From NCBI RefSeq assembly GCF_004006235.1, contig NZ_CP034753.1:3720001-3784000 (forward strand): a stretch of DNA of 64,000 bases, read 5' to 3'. Below the pieces are notes generated by a model. That model did no database searches, was not told where the DNA came from, and saw only the letters and a list, made by a program, of their open reading frames with translations. This DNA is from Agromyces sp. LHK192 (GTDB taxonomy: Bacteria > Actinomycetota > Actinomycetes > Actinomycetales > Microbacteriaceae). Position 1 is the stretch's first letter. Each line of letters starts with the position of its first letter. Shown here one piece after another: positions 1 to 11,531 of the stretch. The translations under genes were made by a program, and so were the position numbers.

Positions 1-3000
1 CGTCGACGGCACGGGGTAGGAGTCGATCTCCCCGTTCGGGCCGTAATGCAGGTTGTCGAGTCGGTTCGCCGTGAACGCGACGGACACGATCGGATTGCGC
101 GGGTTCTCCCAGTTGCTCTCGGCCGCGTCCTGGCGCACCTCGAAGCGAAGCCCTCGCACCGCCGACGCGTCCACGCCGACCGGAAGCGCGGGCGTCACTG
201 CCGCGCCGGACGCGACGTCCTGCCAGAGCCCGACCACCCAGCACGCGGTGAGGTCGACGTCTCCGCCGCAGGTCTGCACGAGCGCGCCCGAGCCGTCGAC
301 CGAGTACTCGACGTTCGTGAGCGCGCTGACCCGCAGCTGGCCGATGTTCGCCGGGAGCGTCGACGCGGGGAACGATGCGAACTCGAACGCGTTCCAGAAC
401 GTCGGCTCGTCGTCGGTGATCGTGAGCACGGTGGTGCGCACGTTGCCCGTCGGCTGTCCGCCGATCGTCACGGTGTAGCCGTCGGGCGACTCGTCCTCGT
501 ATCGCGACGACGGGGAGATCGACTTGCCGGCCACGACCCCGTAGGTCGCCGGCACGAACTGCAGCGTGTCGTCATCGGTGCCGTGCGCGGTATCCGTCGG
601 AGCGCCGCCGGGTCGCGTCCCGTCGGCGGAGGCCACGTTCGTGACGATGTCGCCCTCCGCCGGCCGGGTCGCCGGGTCGTCGCGGAGGAAATCGCGGAGC
701 TGGTAGGTGAGCATCACGCTCGTCTGCTCGGTCGTGAGGATCGCGACCCGGTCGGGGTCGAAGTGCGCGACGCTGACGCCGACCACGTCGACGAGGTCGG
801 CGGGCGCGAGTGCCTGCGCCTCGGCGATGCTGTAGTCGTCGGTGCCACCGCCCTCCCGGGTGAGGGTCACGACGGTCTCGGTCGCATCCGCGGGCACGCT
901 GATCGTGCCGATCGCGTACAGGTTGAACGTGTTGTAGGTGTCGGTCGCCGCAGCGGGCGGAGTGGCGGGATCGGAAACCACGAGCTGGGCGATGTTCGCC
1001 TCGGTCTCATTCCGCGCGGTGATCGTCGCCGTGACGAGCGGATATTCGTCCTGCGTCGCCGTGTCGGGCGGCACCGGCAGGGCGTCCTGGTCGAAGGTCT
1101 TCGTGACCGACACGTTGACCGTCGTGTCGAGGATGGTGATGTCGTCCGAGTCGGTCTGGTCGGGCACGACCGCCGGGCCCTCACCGTGGATGCCGGCGGT
1201 GTTCACGACCACGCCGTTCAGCCCCGAGTTGTACTGCTCGTCGTGGAGGGACCCGACGACGGGTCCGCCATCCGATCGCTTTTCCTGTCGGAGTTGGAAC
1301 GTGAGGTCGAGGCCGCGGCCGTTGCCCGTCGACGAGGCGACGCCGCTGCCCGGTGCGGGCCCGACGCCCGCGCCGCGGTTCGATCCCTCGACGTAGGTCA
1401 GGCGGACGCCCAGCGTCGACTCGCGCTGCGCTTCGCTGAGCTCGAACCCGGGGAAGCCGCCGTCGCACGCGGTGCCGGTCGTGTCCACGGCACCGCAGGC
1501 GGCAGCGGTGACGTCGACCCAGGCGTCTGCCGTGTCGTCGTACAGCTCGACGCTCTCGATGCGGTCGTACACGATGAGCGGGTCGAGCGTCGCGTCGATC
1601 GCCTCGATCGCCGCGAGGTCCCACGCGTCGTAGGCGGATGCCGCGATGTTCGAGAAGTCCGCGCCGGCGGTCGGGTCGTCGGTGATCTCGACCGAGTCGA
1701 ACGGCACGCCCTGCGTCGACCAGAGGATGCGTGCGGTGCGCTGGTCATCGGTGAACGCGAAGACGGTGTCCTCGAGCCAGTCCTTCTCGATCAGGTCGAC
1801 GCCGGGGCCGTCCGGCGGCCACGGGTTCACGTCGATGTCGTCGGTGTCCGTCGCCGTGTTGTCGTCCGGGGAGGTGTCGTCGGGGTTCGTCACGGTCGAC
1901 GAGGCGTCGTTCTGCACGTTCAGCGGATCGGCGGCCTCTGCCGCATCGTGCACGCTGCCCGATCCGTCGCGGAACTGGTCGCGCGTGGCCACCTGGATCG
2001 TCGGCGACACCTGGAACCCCGGCGGCAGCGTCTGGCCGGGCTTCGGCGTGTAGACGAATCGGATGCCCTGGACGTCGTCCTGGAGGTCGGCCGGCACCGA
2101 ATAGTTGAACGAGGCCGGCCCCTGGATGTCGTCGGCACCGGGGAAGGTCACCCATTGCGTCCCGTCCCAGTACTGCACGGTGAGGTTCGCATTCGCCGGC
2201 ACGTCCGCCGAGATCTGCTTGGCGTCGAACGTGTTCCAGAACGTCGACGGCGGATCGCCCGGCTGCGGGTCGGCGGGGTCGCTGATCACCAGCGAGTCGG
2301 CACCGACGGTCGAGGCGTTGGGGCCCTGGTCGTTCACGTCGGCGAGGAACGTGACGGCGGTCGTGCTGCCGGGGATGTCCCAGACCTCGTCCTGCACGAT
2401 GTTCTTGTCGATGTTCGTCGAGACCCGGGCGGGTTGCCGGGTGATGTCCGCCGCGTCGTCGTCCTGCCCGGTCTGCCCCGTCGCGTCGGTCACCGTCGAG
2501 GTGGTGTCGTTCGTGCTCACGACGTCGAGCTGCCCCGGCACCGGGTTCGCGGTGACATCGAACGGGATTTCGGCGATCGCGTTCGGCTGGATCGGCCCGG
2601 TGAACGTGATCGAGAATCCCACGACCGTCGCCGGGTCGCCGCTGGGCGCGGGGATCTGGTTCGGTGTCGACCCGTTCAGCGTCTCCGTCGTCCCGTCGGC
2701 GTAGGTGTACGTGACCGAGACGGCGTTCGCGTTCGGCGGCCATTCGACCCCGGACGTGAACCCGCCGAACACGAGCCCCTGCTCGGCCAGGTTCGGCTGG
2801 CCGGCGGTCGGGTCGGCGATGGTCATGGAGGTCACCGGCCTCGGGCCGTTGGTCGCGTCGATCGTCGCGGTCGTGCTCTGCCCGCCCAGGAGCGTCGGGT
2901 CGGCGAAAGCCTTCTCGACGTCCACCGTCGGACCGGTGTTGCTGATCACGACCGAACCGTCAGCGGTGTTCGGGGTGTTCGACCGGTCGTCGACGACGAC

Positions 3001-4047
3001 GTTCGACGACGCGGTGTTCGGGATCGTCTCGCTCTCACCGAGCGGGATGTCGAGCACCTGGTCATTCGTCTGCGCTCCGATGCCGATCGACGCCTGCTGG
3101 TCGGGCGGCGTCGGCGGCAGTTGCCCGGTCGACGACGTGAACGTGAACCGCAGGCCGTGCACGTCGGTCGGCGGCACGTCGGGAATGTTCGTGAAGTCCG
3201 TCGGGATCGGACCGGTCGGGTAGGTCACGACCCAGTTCCCGTCGGCGTCGAGGTATTCGATCTGCACCTGATCGGCACCCGCGGGAGGCGTGATCGAGGT
3301 GATCCCGGTGAAGTCGAGGTAGCTGTCGAACGGGCTCGCGACGCCGTCGGCCGGGTCCTGCACGACGATGGCATCGACGGATCGGTTCGACGCGTTGCCA
3401 CCACCGATGGCGTAGTCGACCGGCTGGTCGGGCAGCGAGGGCACGGTCTGCCCATCGGCGACGTGGTCGTCGACCGACTTCGTCACGGTCGAGTCGAGCT
3501 CCTCCGGGATGTCGAGCTGGGTCGTCACATCATCGGTGACGGGCAGCGCGTTGGTCGCCGACGCCGTGGCCGTATTCGTGATGTCGCCGTCGTAGTCGGC
3601 GCTCACCGGATCGGGCACCTGCACGAACACGGTGATGCTCACCTGCTGGCCGGTGGCGAGGCCGGTACCCGCGGTTCCGGCCTCGTTGAACGACGCGGTG
3701 AACTCGTTGCCGCTGACGCTCACCGTCGGTGCGGGGGTGCCCCCTCCCGACACCACGACCGGATTCGGCACGGTGGTGTCGAAGACGAGCGGAGCGGGAA
3801 GCGTGTCGGTCACGTTCGCCGCGACGCAGATGTCGACGATCGGGCTGTTGCACGTGAGGGTGATCGTGTAACTGAACCGGTCTCCGGCCTCGTAGGGCGC
3901 TTCGTCCGGCGGGCTGATCACCTTCGTGAAGGTCGTGAACTCCGCGTCGTCGGGGGCTGCGGCCGCCGGCATCGTCGCGGGAAGGGCCAGCGCGCCGACG
4001 ACGGCGAACGCGGCGAATCCTGCAAGCCAACGTCGGAATCTGCGCAT
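1..4047 (-). CDS. Large secreted repeat (DUF11-like) surface protein, 3' part beyond window
   Basis: The minus-strand frame is open from an ATG at 4047 to the window edge, 1349 codons without a stop, so the C-terminus is missing. The N-terminus is an export signal: MRRFRRW, a hydrophobic stretch (AGFAAFAVVGALALP), then an Ala-rich cleavage region near residue 32. The mature part is acidic and rich in Thr, Val, Asp and Asn. It opens with a DUF11-like unit (phrases such as PYEAGDRFSYTITL and TNTATASAT) followed by further beta-sandwich-type repeats; a phrase like ITDDEPTFWN-A/T-F recurs at least twice. This is the composition of actinobacterial cell-surface adhesin or S-layer-like proteins. A sortase motif or C-terminal anchor cannot be seen. 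GGGGGGA lies about 4 bases upstream as a ribosome site. The long plus-strand frame over the same bases is a shadow. Ligand unknown. Confidence 0.85.
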   Translation of the reverse strand, partial: MRRFRRWLAGFAAFAVVGALALPATMPAAAAPDDAEFTTFTKVISPPDEAPYEAGDRFSYTITLTCNSPIVDICVAANVTDTLPAPLVFDTTVPNPVVVSGGGTPAPTVSVSGNEFTASFNEAGTAGTGLATGQQVSITVFVQVPDPVSADYDGDITNTATASATNALPVTDDVTTQLDIPEELDSTVTKSVDDHVADGQTVPSLPDQPVDYAIGGGNASNRSVDAIVVQDPADGVASPFDSYLDFTGITSITPPAGADQVQIEYLDADGNWVVTYPTGPIPTDFTNIPDVPPTDVHGLRFTFTSSTGQLPPTPPDQQASIGIGAQTNDQVLDIPLGESETIPNTASSNVVVDDRSNTPNTADGSVVISNTGPTVDVEKAFADPTLLGGQSTTATIDATNGPRPVTSMTIADPTAGQPNLAEQGLVFGGFTSGVEWPPNANAVSVTYTYADGTTETLNGSTPNQIPAPSGDPATVVGFSITFTGPIQPNAIAEIPFDVTANPVPGQLDVVSTNDTTSTVTDATGQTGQDDDAADITRQPARVSTNIDKNIVQDEVWDIPGSTTAVTFLADVNDQGPNASTVGADSLVISDPADPQPGDPPSTFWNTFDAKQISADVPANANLTVQYWDGTQWVTFPGADDIQGPASFNYSVPADLQDDVQGIRFVYTPKPGQTLPPGFQVSPTIQVATRDQFRDGSGSVHDAAEAADPLNVQNDASSTVTNPDDTSPDDNTATDTDDIDVNPWPPDGPGVDLIEKDWLEDTVFAFTDDQRTARILWSTQGVPFDSVEITDDPTAGADFSNIAASAYDAWDLAAIEAIDATLDPLIVYDRIESVELYDDTADAWVDVTAAACGAVDTTGTACDGGFPGFELSEAQRESTLGVRLTYVEGSNRGAGVGPAPGSGVASSTGNGRGLDLTFQLRQEKRSDGGPVVGSLHDEQYNSGLNGVVVNTAGIHGEGPAVVPDQTDSDDITILDTTVNVSVTKTFDQDALPVPPDTATQDEYPLVTATITARNETEANIAQLVVSDPATPPAAATDTYNTFNLYAIGTISVPADATETVVTLTREGGGTDDYSIAEAQALAPADLVDVVGVSVAHFDPDRVAILTTEQTSVMLTYQLRDFLRDDPATRPAEGDIVTNVASADGTRPGGAPTDTAHGTDDDTLQFVPATYGVVAGKSISPSSRYEDESPDGYTVTIGGQPTGNVRTTVLTITDDEPTFWNAFEFASFPASTLPANIGQLRVSALTNVEYSVDGSGALVQTCGGDVDLTACWVVGLWQDVASGAAVTPALPVGVDASAVRGLRFEVRQDAAESNWENPRNPIVSVAFTANRLDNLHYGPNGEIDSYPVPST

Positions 4048-4160
4048 CGGTCCCCCCGGTCCGGTCGCGCCTGCCTGCTCGCGGGCGCGACTCAGCAATC
4101 ATCGCCACACTATCGGCGGGGGATGCCCGAGGGAACCTTTCGTCACGCTTCCGAGACCTG

Positions 4161-4192
4161 CCGGGAAACGATTCCCGGGCGCGTCGCGCCCG
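4161..4192 (-). terminator. Two overlapping hairpins after purA
   Basis: Just 3' of the purA stop, CGGGCGC-GTC-GCGCCCG (4176-4192) forms a perfect 7-bp stem with a 3-base loop. CCGGGAA-ACGA-TTCCCGG (4161-4178) forms a second 7-bp stem that shares bases with the first, so the two are alternatives. There is no T tract, as is common for high-GC actinobacterial terminators. It would separate purA from the surface-protein gene. Confidence 0.45.
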
Positions 4193-4196
4193 AAGC

Positions 4197-5483
4197 TCAG
4201 TCGAGCAGGTCGTGCACCTGCACGATCTCGTCGCGCGCGGGCCCGACCCCGATCGCCGAGATGCGCGAGCCCGACATCGCCTCGAGTTCACGCACGTAGC
4301 TCTGCGCGTTCGGCGGCAGGTCGGCGAACTCGCGCGCGCCCGAGAGGTCCTCGGACCACCCGGGGAACTCCTCGTACACGGGCTTCGCGTGGTGGAAGTC
4401 GGACTGCGACACGGGCACCTCGTCGACGATCTCGCCGTCGACGTCGTACCCCACGCAGACCGGGATCCGCTCGACGCCGGTGAGCACATCGAGCTTCGTG
4501 AGCACGAAGTCGGTCACGCCGTTGATCCGGCTCGCATACCTCGCGATCGGGGCGTCGTACCAACCGGTGCGGCGCTTGCGCCCGGTGGTCGTGCCGAACT
4601 CGTGCCCCTGCTCGGTGAGGAAGTCGCCCCACTCGTCGAACAGCTCGGTCGGGAACGGGCCCGCGCCCACGCGCGTCGTGTACGCCTTGATGACCGCGAT
4701 GACGCGGTCGATCCGGTTCGGCGCGACGCCCGAGCCGGTCACGGCGCCGCCCGACGTCGCGTTCGACGACGTCACGAACGGGTAGGTGCCGTGGTCGACG
4801 TCGAGCATGGTCGCCTGACCGCCCTCGAACAGCACGGTCTCGCCGCGATCGAGGGCCTGGTGCAGTTCGAGCGCGGTGTCGGTCACCATCGGCCGGAGCC
4901 GGTCGGCGTAGCCGAGCAGTTCGTCGACGATCTCGTCGGCCGCGATCGCCCTCCGGTTGTAGACCTTCACGAGCAGGTGGTTCTTCTGGTCGAGCGCGCC
5001 CTCGACCTTCTGCCGCAGGATGTTCTCGTCGAAGAGGTCCTGCAAGCGGATGCCGACGCGGTTGATCTTGTCCGCGTAAGTCGGCCCGATGCCGCGGCCC
5101 GTCGTGCCGATCTGGCGCTTGCCGAGGAACCGCTCCGTCACCTTGTCGAGCGTGCGGTGGTACTGGGTGATCACGTGCGCGTTCGCCGAGATCTTGAGCT
5201 TCGACACGTCGACGCCGCGGCTCGACAGCCCCTCGAGCTCCTCGAAGAGGACCTCGATGTCGACCACGACGCCGTTCGCGATGACCGGGGTCACGCCAGG
5301 CGTCAGAATGCCCGAGGGCAGCAGGTGCAGCGCGTACTTCTCGTCGCCGACGACGACGGTGTGGCCGGCGTTGTTGCCGCCGTTGAACTTCACGACGTAG
5401 TCGAGGCGCGAGCCGAGCAGGTCGGTCGCCTTGCCCTTGCCCTCGTCGCCCCACTGCGCTCCGACCAGTACGACTGCGGGCAT
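4197..5483 (-). CDS. purA: Adenylosuccinate synthetase
   Basis: Cytoplasmic enzyme joining IMP and aspartate with GTP to give adenylosuccinate, the first committed AMP step. The 428-residue protein begins [18 protein letters not shown], with the family P-loop-like GDEGKGK and catalytic Asp near residue 12, and carries [21 protein letters not shown] and FEGGQ. Length is normal for the family. The ATG at 5483 is chosen over an in-frame extension to 5513 because the protein N-terminus matches the family there and GGAGAGG lies 6 bases upstream. It starts one base after the stop of the DUF3151 gene, so the two are probably co-transcribed and translationally coupled. Nothing unusual. Confidence 0.97.
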   Translation of the reverse strand: MPAVVLVGAQWGDEGKGKATDLLGSRLDYVVKFNGGNNAGHTVVVGDEKYALHLLPSGILTPGVTPVIANGVVVDIEVLFEELEGLSSRGVDVSKLKISANAHVITQYHRTLDKVTERFLGKRQIGTTGRGIGPTYADKINRVGIRLQDLFDENILRQKVEGALDQKNHLLVKVYNRRAIAADEIVDELLGYADRLRPMVTDTALELHQALDRGETVLFEGGQATMLDVDHGTYPFVTSSNATSGGAVTGSGVAPNRIDRVIAVIKAYTTRVGAGPFPTELFDEWGDFLTEQGHEFGTTTGRKRRTGWYDAPIARYASRINGVTDFVLTKLDVLTGVERIPVCVGYDVDGEIVDEVPVSQSDFHHAKPVYEEFPGWSEDLSGAREFADLPPNAQSYVRELEAMSGSRISAIGVGPARDEIVQVHDLLD

Positions 5484-5484
5484 G

Positions 5485-7545
<2,061 letters not shown>

Positions 7546-7617
7546 CCCGTCCCGCCGCGGGCACGGCCGCACCGGCGTGCCATACTCTCCCCAGTCGAGC
7601 CTCGGGGAGGGCGCTGC

Positions 7618-9096
7618 ATGTGGTGGAGAGACGAACTGCCGTGGCTGATCGCGACGGCGCTGATCCTGCTCGACTGGGTCATCCGCATCATCGCGCTGAT
7701 CGTCATCCCGGCCGGTCGCAAGCCGACCGCGGCCATGTCGTGGTTGCTCGCGATCTTCCTGATCCCGTTCGTCGGCATCGTGCTGTTCCTGCTCATCGGC
7801 AACGTGAAGCTGCCGAAGCGTCGCCGCGAACGACAGCGTGAGATCGACGGCATCATCGCCGACCGCACCGCAGGGCTCGACCTCGTGACCGACCGCGACG
7901 ATTGGCCGTCGTGGTTCGCCTCCACGGTCGAGCAGAACCGCGCGCTCACGGCGCTGCCTGCGGCCGGGGGCAACCGCGCCGAACTGTTCGGCGACTACCA
8001 GGCCTCGATCGACGCGATGGCCGCCGACATCGACACCGCCGAGCGGTTCGTGCACGTCGAGTTCTACATCGGCGCCCTCGACGACACGACCCGGGGCTTC
8101 TTCGCCGCCATGGAGCGCGCGGTGCAGCGCGGCGTGAGCGTGCGGGTGCTGATCGACCACGTGGCATCCAAGCGCGTCACCGTCCACGAACAGACGTTCG
8201 CCGAACTCGACCGCATCGGCGTCACGTGGGCGTTCCTGCTGCCGGTCGCGCCGCTCAAGGGCCAGTACCAGCGGCCCGACCTGCGCAACCACCGCAAGCT
8301 CGTCGTCGTCGACGGCCGGGTCGCCTGGACGGGGTCGCAGAACCTCATCTCGCGTGATTACGACTCGCCGAAGAACCAGAAGCGCGGGCTCATGTGGCAG
8401 GAGCTCACGACTCGCGTGCAGGGCCCGGCCGTGGCATCCGTCAACGCGGTGTTCCTGTCGGACTGGTACGCCGAGACCGACGAGAACCTGCTCGACACCG
8501 AGCACGTGCCGGCGTCCGAGGTGCCGGCCGACGGGGCATCCGACGCCCTCGTCTGCCAGGTCGTGCCGAGCGGCCCGTCGTACGACTCGGAGAACAACCT
8601 GCGGCTGTTCCTCGCGCTGGTCGCCTCGGCGCAGGAACGCGTGATCATCACGAGCCCGTACTTCGTTCCCGACGAGGCGATGCTGTACGCCATCACGTCC
8701 GCGCGGCTGCGCGGGCTCGACGTGCAGCTGTTCGTGTCGGAGCTCGGCGACCAGGGTTCGGTGTGGCACGCGCAGCGTTCGTACTACCGGCCGCTGCTCG
8801 AGGCCGGCGTGCGCATCTGGCTCTACCCGGGGCCGTACATCCTGCATGCCAAGCACCTGTCGATCGACGATGACGTCGCGGTCATCGGGTCGAGCAACAT
8901 GGACATCCGGTCGTTCAACCTGAACTTCGAGATCTCGCTGCTCGTGCGCGGCCGTTCGTTCGTCGACGACATGCGCGGCGTCGAGGAGGGCTACCGGTCG
9001 ATCAGCCGCGAGCTCACGCTCGACGAGTGGAACCGCGAGCCCGCGAAGGCGACGTTCCTCGACGGGGTCGCACGGCTCACGTCGGCGCTGCAGTAG
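7618..9096 (+). CDS. cls: Cardiolipin synthase (phospholipase D family)
   Basis: Membrane enzyme that forms cardiolipin by phosphatidyl transfer. The 492-residue protein has two N-terminal membrane segments (about residues 9-29 and 41-61, the second with FLIPFVGIVLFLLIG), then two phospholipase D catalytic motifs: HRKLVVVDGRVAWTGSQN near residue 225 and HAKHLSIDDDVAVIGSSNMD near 411, both with the full H-x-K-x4-D pattern. Length matches bacterial Cls proteins (about 480-500). ATG 7618 is preceded by GGGGAGG (7604-7610) at 7 bases, and TACTCT (7583-7588) is a plausible -10, so this gene has a conventional leader unlike many neighbours. It follows argG by 72 bases and may or may not be co-transcribed. 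Confidence 0.95.
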   Translation: MWWRDELPWLIATALILLDWVIRIIALIVIPAGRKPTAAMSWLLAIFLIPFVGIVLFLLIGNVKLPKRRRERQREIDGIIADRTAGLDLVTDRDDWPSWFASTVEQNRALTALPAAGGNRAELFGDYQASIDAMAADIDTAERFVHVEFYIGALDDTTRGFFAAMERAVQRGVSVRVLIDHVASKRVTVHEQTFAELDRIGVTWAFLLPVAPLKGQYQRPDLRNHRKLVVVDGRVAWTGSQNLISRDYDSPKNQKRGLMWQELTTRVQGPAVASVNAVFLSDWYAETDENLLDTEHVPASEVPADGASDALVCQVVPSGPSYDSENNLRLFLALVASAQERVIITSPYFVPDEAMLYAITSARLRGLDVQLFVSELGDQGSVWHAQRSYYRPLLEAGVRIWLYPGPYILHAKHLSIDDDVAVIGSSNMDIRSFNLNFEISLLVRGRSFVDDMRGVEEGYRSISRELTLDEWNREPAKATFLDGVARLTSALQ

Positions 9097-9108
9097 CGCA
9101 GCGGACGC

Positions 9109-10131
9109 TCACAGCCACTTCTTGCGCTTGAAGATCGTGTAGAGCACGAACGCGAACCCGAACATCAGGACGATCGCGAACGGGTACCCCCAGGGCTGGT
9201 CGAGTTCGGGCATGAAGACGAAGTTCATGCCGTAGATGCCCGCGATGAGGCTGGGCGCGAAGATGATCGCCGCCCAGCTGGAGATCTTCTTGGTCTGCTC
9301 GCTCTGGGCGACGCTGGTCTCGGTCAGCGCCCGCACCTCGTCGTTCTGGCGCTGCGTCACGAGCGTCGCGTGCACGCTGAGCGCGTTCTGCAGGAGTTGG
9401 CGGAACGTCTCGCCGCGCTCGACGATGCGCAACACGTGATCCTTCACGTCGCGCAGGTAGCGCTGCAGCTCGAGGTCGACCGCGTACTTCTCGAACCCGC
9501 GCTCGAGTGCGGCGAACATCTCGATCAGCGGCTTCGTGGCCCGCTGGAATTCCATGACCTCGGCCGAGAGGTCGTAGATGCGCCGGGTGACCTCGGGGTC
9601 GCCGGAGAACAGTTGGTCCTCGATCTCGTCGATGTCGTTCTCGAGGCCGGCGACGACCGGCGAGTACTCGTCGACGGTCTCGTCGAGCACGGCGTAGAGC
9701 ACCGCTTCGGGCCCGCGCCGAAGGAGCGCGGGGTCGCCCTCGAGCCTGCGGCGGACGCGCGCGAGGTCCGGGCGCTCGGCCCGCCGGATCGTGACGGCGA
9801 AGCCGTCGCCCACGAAGAGGTGCACCTCGCCGAACTCGACGCGCTCGACGTCGTCGAGGTACCTCGCGGGTCGGAGGACGACGAAGAGGGTGTGCCCGTA
9901 GCGTTCGAGCTTCGCGCGCTGGTGGCCCTTGCGTGCATCCTCGACGGCGAGCGGATGCAACCCGAATTCGGCCGCGACGGCGTCGAGTTCGTCGTCGGTG
10001 GGGCGGTAGAGCCCGATCCAGGCGAAGGCGCCCTCACCCTCGGCCTCGTACGCCTCGAAGGTCTCCTCGAGCGAGGTGGGCGAGGCGACGCGGACGCCGT
10101 CCCGGTAGATGCCGTTGTCGACCACTGCCAT
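9109..10131 (-). CDS. corA: CorA-family magnesium/cobalt channel
   Basis: Inner-membrane divalent cation channel. The 340-residue protein has a long cytoplasmic alpha/beta and helical region (including PLAVEDARKGHQRAKLERYG and DETVDEYSPVVAGLENDID), then two C-terminal membrane helices. The signature YGMNF falls near residue 302 at the end of TM1, and the protein ends with a basic tail KRKKWL after TM2. This is the canonical CorA layout and length. ATG 10131 is chosen because the protein starts naturally there; the open frame upstream runs through the palindromic regulatory region and is not coding. GAGAAT ends 6 bases before the ATG and is a weak leaderless -10 candidate. Divergent from the TetR operon, it may share the operator at 10169-10190. 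Confidence 0.93.
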   Translation of the reverse strand: MAVVDNGIYRDGVRVASPTSLEETFEAYEAEGEGAFAWIGLYRPTDDELDAVAAEFGLHPLAVEDARKGHQRAKLERYGHTLFVVLRPARYLDDVERVEFGEVHLFVGDGFAVTIRRAERPDLARVRRRLEGDPALLRRGPEAVLYAVLDETVDEYSPVVAGLENDIDEIEDQLFSGDPEVTRRIYDLSAEVMEFQRATKPLIEMFAALERGFEKYAVDLELQRYLRDVKDHVLRIVERGETFRQLLQNALSVHATLVTQRQNDEVRALTETSVAQSEQTKKISSWAAIIFAPSLIAGIYGMNFVFMPELDQPWGYPFAIVLMFGFAFVLYTIFKRKKWL

Positions 10132-10168
10132 GGTCCGATTCTCGCGGGCGCGGTGGCCCGATGGCATA

Positions 10169-10190
10169 ACTTGCACAATCATGTGCAAGT
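10169..10190. promoter_or_regulatory. Perfect 22-bp palindrome, TetR-type operator overlapping a promoter
   Basis: ACTTGCACA-ATCA-TGTGCAAGT is a perfect 9+4+9 inverted repeat in the divergent corA/tetR intergenic region. On the plus strand the -35 box TTGCAC (10171-10176) lies inside it, followed 17 bases later by the -10 box TACGAT (10194-10199). A protein bound here would block RNA polymerase. The simplest reading is autoregulation by the TetR protein encoded immediately downstream. Confidence 0.75.
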
Positions 10191-10206
10191 TTGTACGATG
10201 GACCGC

Positions 10207-10863
10207 ATGCCGACCTCCGTCGATGCGGGCCGCCGAGCCCCTCGCCGGGACGCGACGGCGAACCGCGAATCCCTCCTCAACGCGGCATCCGCCGTGCTCG
10301 CCACCGCACCGGATGCCTCGCTCGACGCCATCGCCCGCGCCGCCGGGCTGACCCGGCGATCGGTGTACGGCCACTTCGCGAATCGCGACGACCTCGTGCT
10401 CGCGCTCATCGAGCGGGGCAGTGCGCGGCTCAACCGCACGGCCGGCGAGGCCGTGCACCCCGACGCGCGGATCGCCCTCGCCCTGCTCGCTGCCCGACTG
10501 TGGGACGCAGTCGCCCACGTGCGACTCCTCGCGTCGATGGCCGTCCACGACCCGTACACCGCGTATGCCGCGTCCGCGCTCGAGCCCGTCCGCGCGGGCC
10601 TTCGCGCGATCGTCGCCCGGGGCGCCCTCGACCGGACGCTGCGCAGCGACCTCGACGCCGACCTCGTCGCGAGGCTCGTCGAGCAGGCCGCGATCGCCGT
10701 GCTCGACGAGGCCGACCGGCTCGATCCGCCGGCCGGGAGGCGCATCGTGATGCTCGCCACGCTCGGCGCCGCCGGGCTCTCGTGGGAACAGGCCGGCACG
10801 CTCGTCGACCGCTCGCCGGAACTGGATCCGGCCGCCGCACCCGCCGGGGAGGCCACCGCATGA
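10207..10863 (+). CDS. TetR-family transcriptional repressor
   Basis: A 218-residue one-component regulator. The N-terminal helix-turn-helix is clear (SLDAIARAAGLTRRSVYGHF, about residues 39-58), followed by an all-helical, Ala/Leu-rich ligand domain. ATGs lie at 10198 and 10207. The promoter -10 box occupies 10194-10199, so the first ATG overlaps it and transcription would start near 10206; the mRNA is therefore predicted to be leaderless from the ATG at 10207. It overlaps the next gene by 4 bases (ATGA), and that gene overlaps the YhgE gene, so all three form one transcript. It probably represses itself and the operon through the palindrome at 10169-10190. Ligand unknown. Confidence 0.92.
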   Translation: MPTSVDAGRRAPRRDATANRESLLNAASAVLATAPDASLDAIARAAGLTRRSVYGHFANRDDLVLALIERGSARLNRTAGEAVHPDARIALALLAARLWDAVAHVRLLASMAVHDPYTAYAASALEPVRAGLRAIVARGALDRTLRSDLDADLVARLVEQAAIAVLDEADRLDPPAGRRIVMLATLGAAGLSWEQAGTLVDRSPELDPAAAPAGEATA

Positions 10864-11531
10864 GGATCGAGCTGCGAGGAGTCTCGAAGGGCCGCGACGG
10901 CGACGCCCTGCCGAGCACCACGGTGCGGTACGAGTCGGGGCGCGCGACCCTCGCCCGTGCCGAGACCGAGCAGCGCCCGACCGTGCTCGGCCTGCTCGCC
11001 TCCGGCCGGATGCGGCCCGATGCCGGCACCGTGACCCTCGACGGCCGACCCGACGCGTCGGGCATCCGGCGTCGTGTCGCCCTCGTCGACGCGCCCGACG
11101 TCTCCGACCCCGCGCCGAACGTGACCGTGGCCGGGGTCACGGCCGAGGAACTGATGTTCGCCGGCGCGCCGTCCAACCCCGCGGCGGTCGCCCGCAAGCT
11201 CCGCGACCTCGACCTCGATGGCATCGCCCGGCGGCCGATCTCGAACGTCGATCCCGTCGACCGGTTGCACCTGCTCACGGAGCTCGCGATCCTCCGCGAC
11301 GGCGTGGATGGCGTCGTGCTCGTCGCGCCGGACCGCCACGGCGGCGACCCGAACGCCTGGTGGGCCCTCGCCGGGCGCCTCGCCGAACGGGGCTTCGCGG
11401 TCCTCGTGATCGCCGGCGACGCCTCCGCCGCCGCGATCGGCGCGAACGCGATGCTCGCGCGCCTGCACGGCGACGAATCCGAGATCGACGACGACCGGGG
11501 GATGCCGCTGTCCAAGGGAGGCCTCGCGTGA
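10860..11531 (+). CDS. Degenerate ABC ATPase-like protein lacking Walker A
   Basis: A 223-residue protein that begins like an ABC ATPase (MRIELRGVSKGRDG) and keeps the post-P-loop phrase LASGRMRPDAGTVTLDG. The segment where GxxGxGKS/T should lie reads RATLARAETEQRPTVLGLL, with no glycine-rich loop and no lysine. I also see no LSGGQ signature; the equivalent region reads NVDPVDRLHLLTELAILRDG. The Walker B position reads VDGVVLVAPD without the catalytic Glu. It therefore cannot hydrolyse ATP in the usual way and may be a structural or regulatory NBD relic. It overlaps tetR (ATGA) and the YhgE gene (GTGA) by 4 bases each, so a joint role with the YhgE/Pip membrane protein is likely. Function otherwise unknown. 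Confidence 0.8.
   Translation: MRIELRGVSKGRDGDALPSTTVRYESGRATLARAETEQRPTVLGLLASGRMRPDAGTVTLDGRPDASGIRRRVALVDAPDVSDPAPNVTVAGVTAEELMFAGAPSNPAAVARKLRDLDLDGIARRPISNVDPVDRLHLLTELAILRDGVDGVVLVAPDRHGGDPNAWWALAGRLAERGFAVLVIAGDASAAAIGANAMLARLHGDESEIDDDRGMPLSKGGLA

Noticed and set aside
46..4299. A 1417-codon plus-strand open frame, Arg/Val/Gly-rich
   Set aside because: It is the antisense shadow of the large surface-protein gene in the same codon register. Composition is abnormal and the minus frame has a signal peptide, a ribosome site and coherent repeats.
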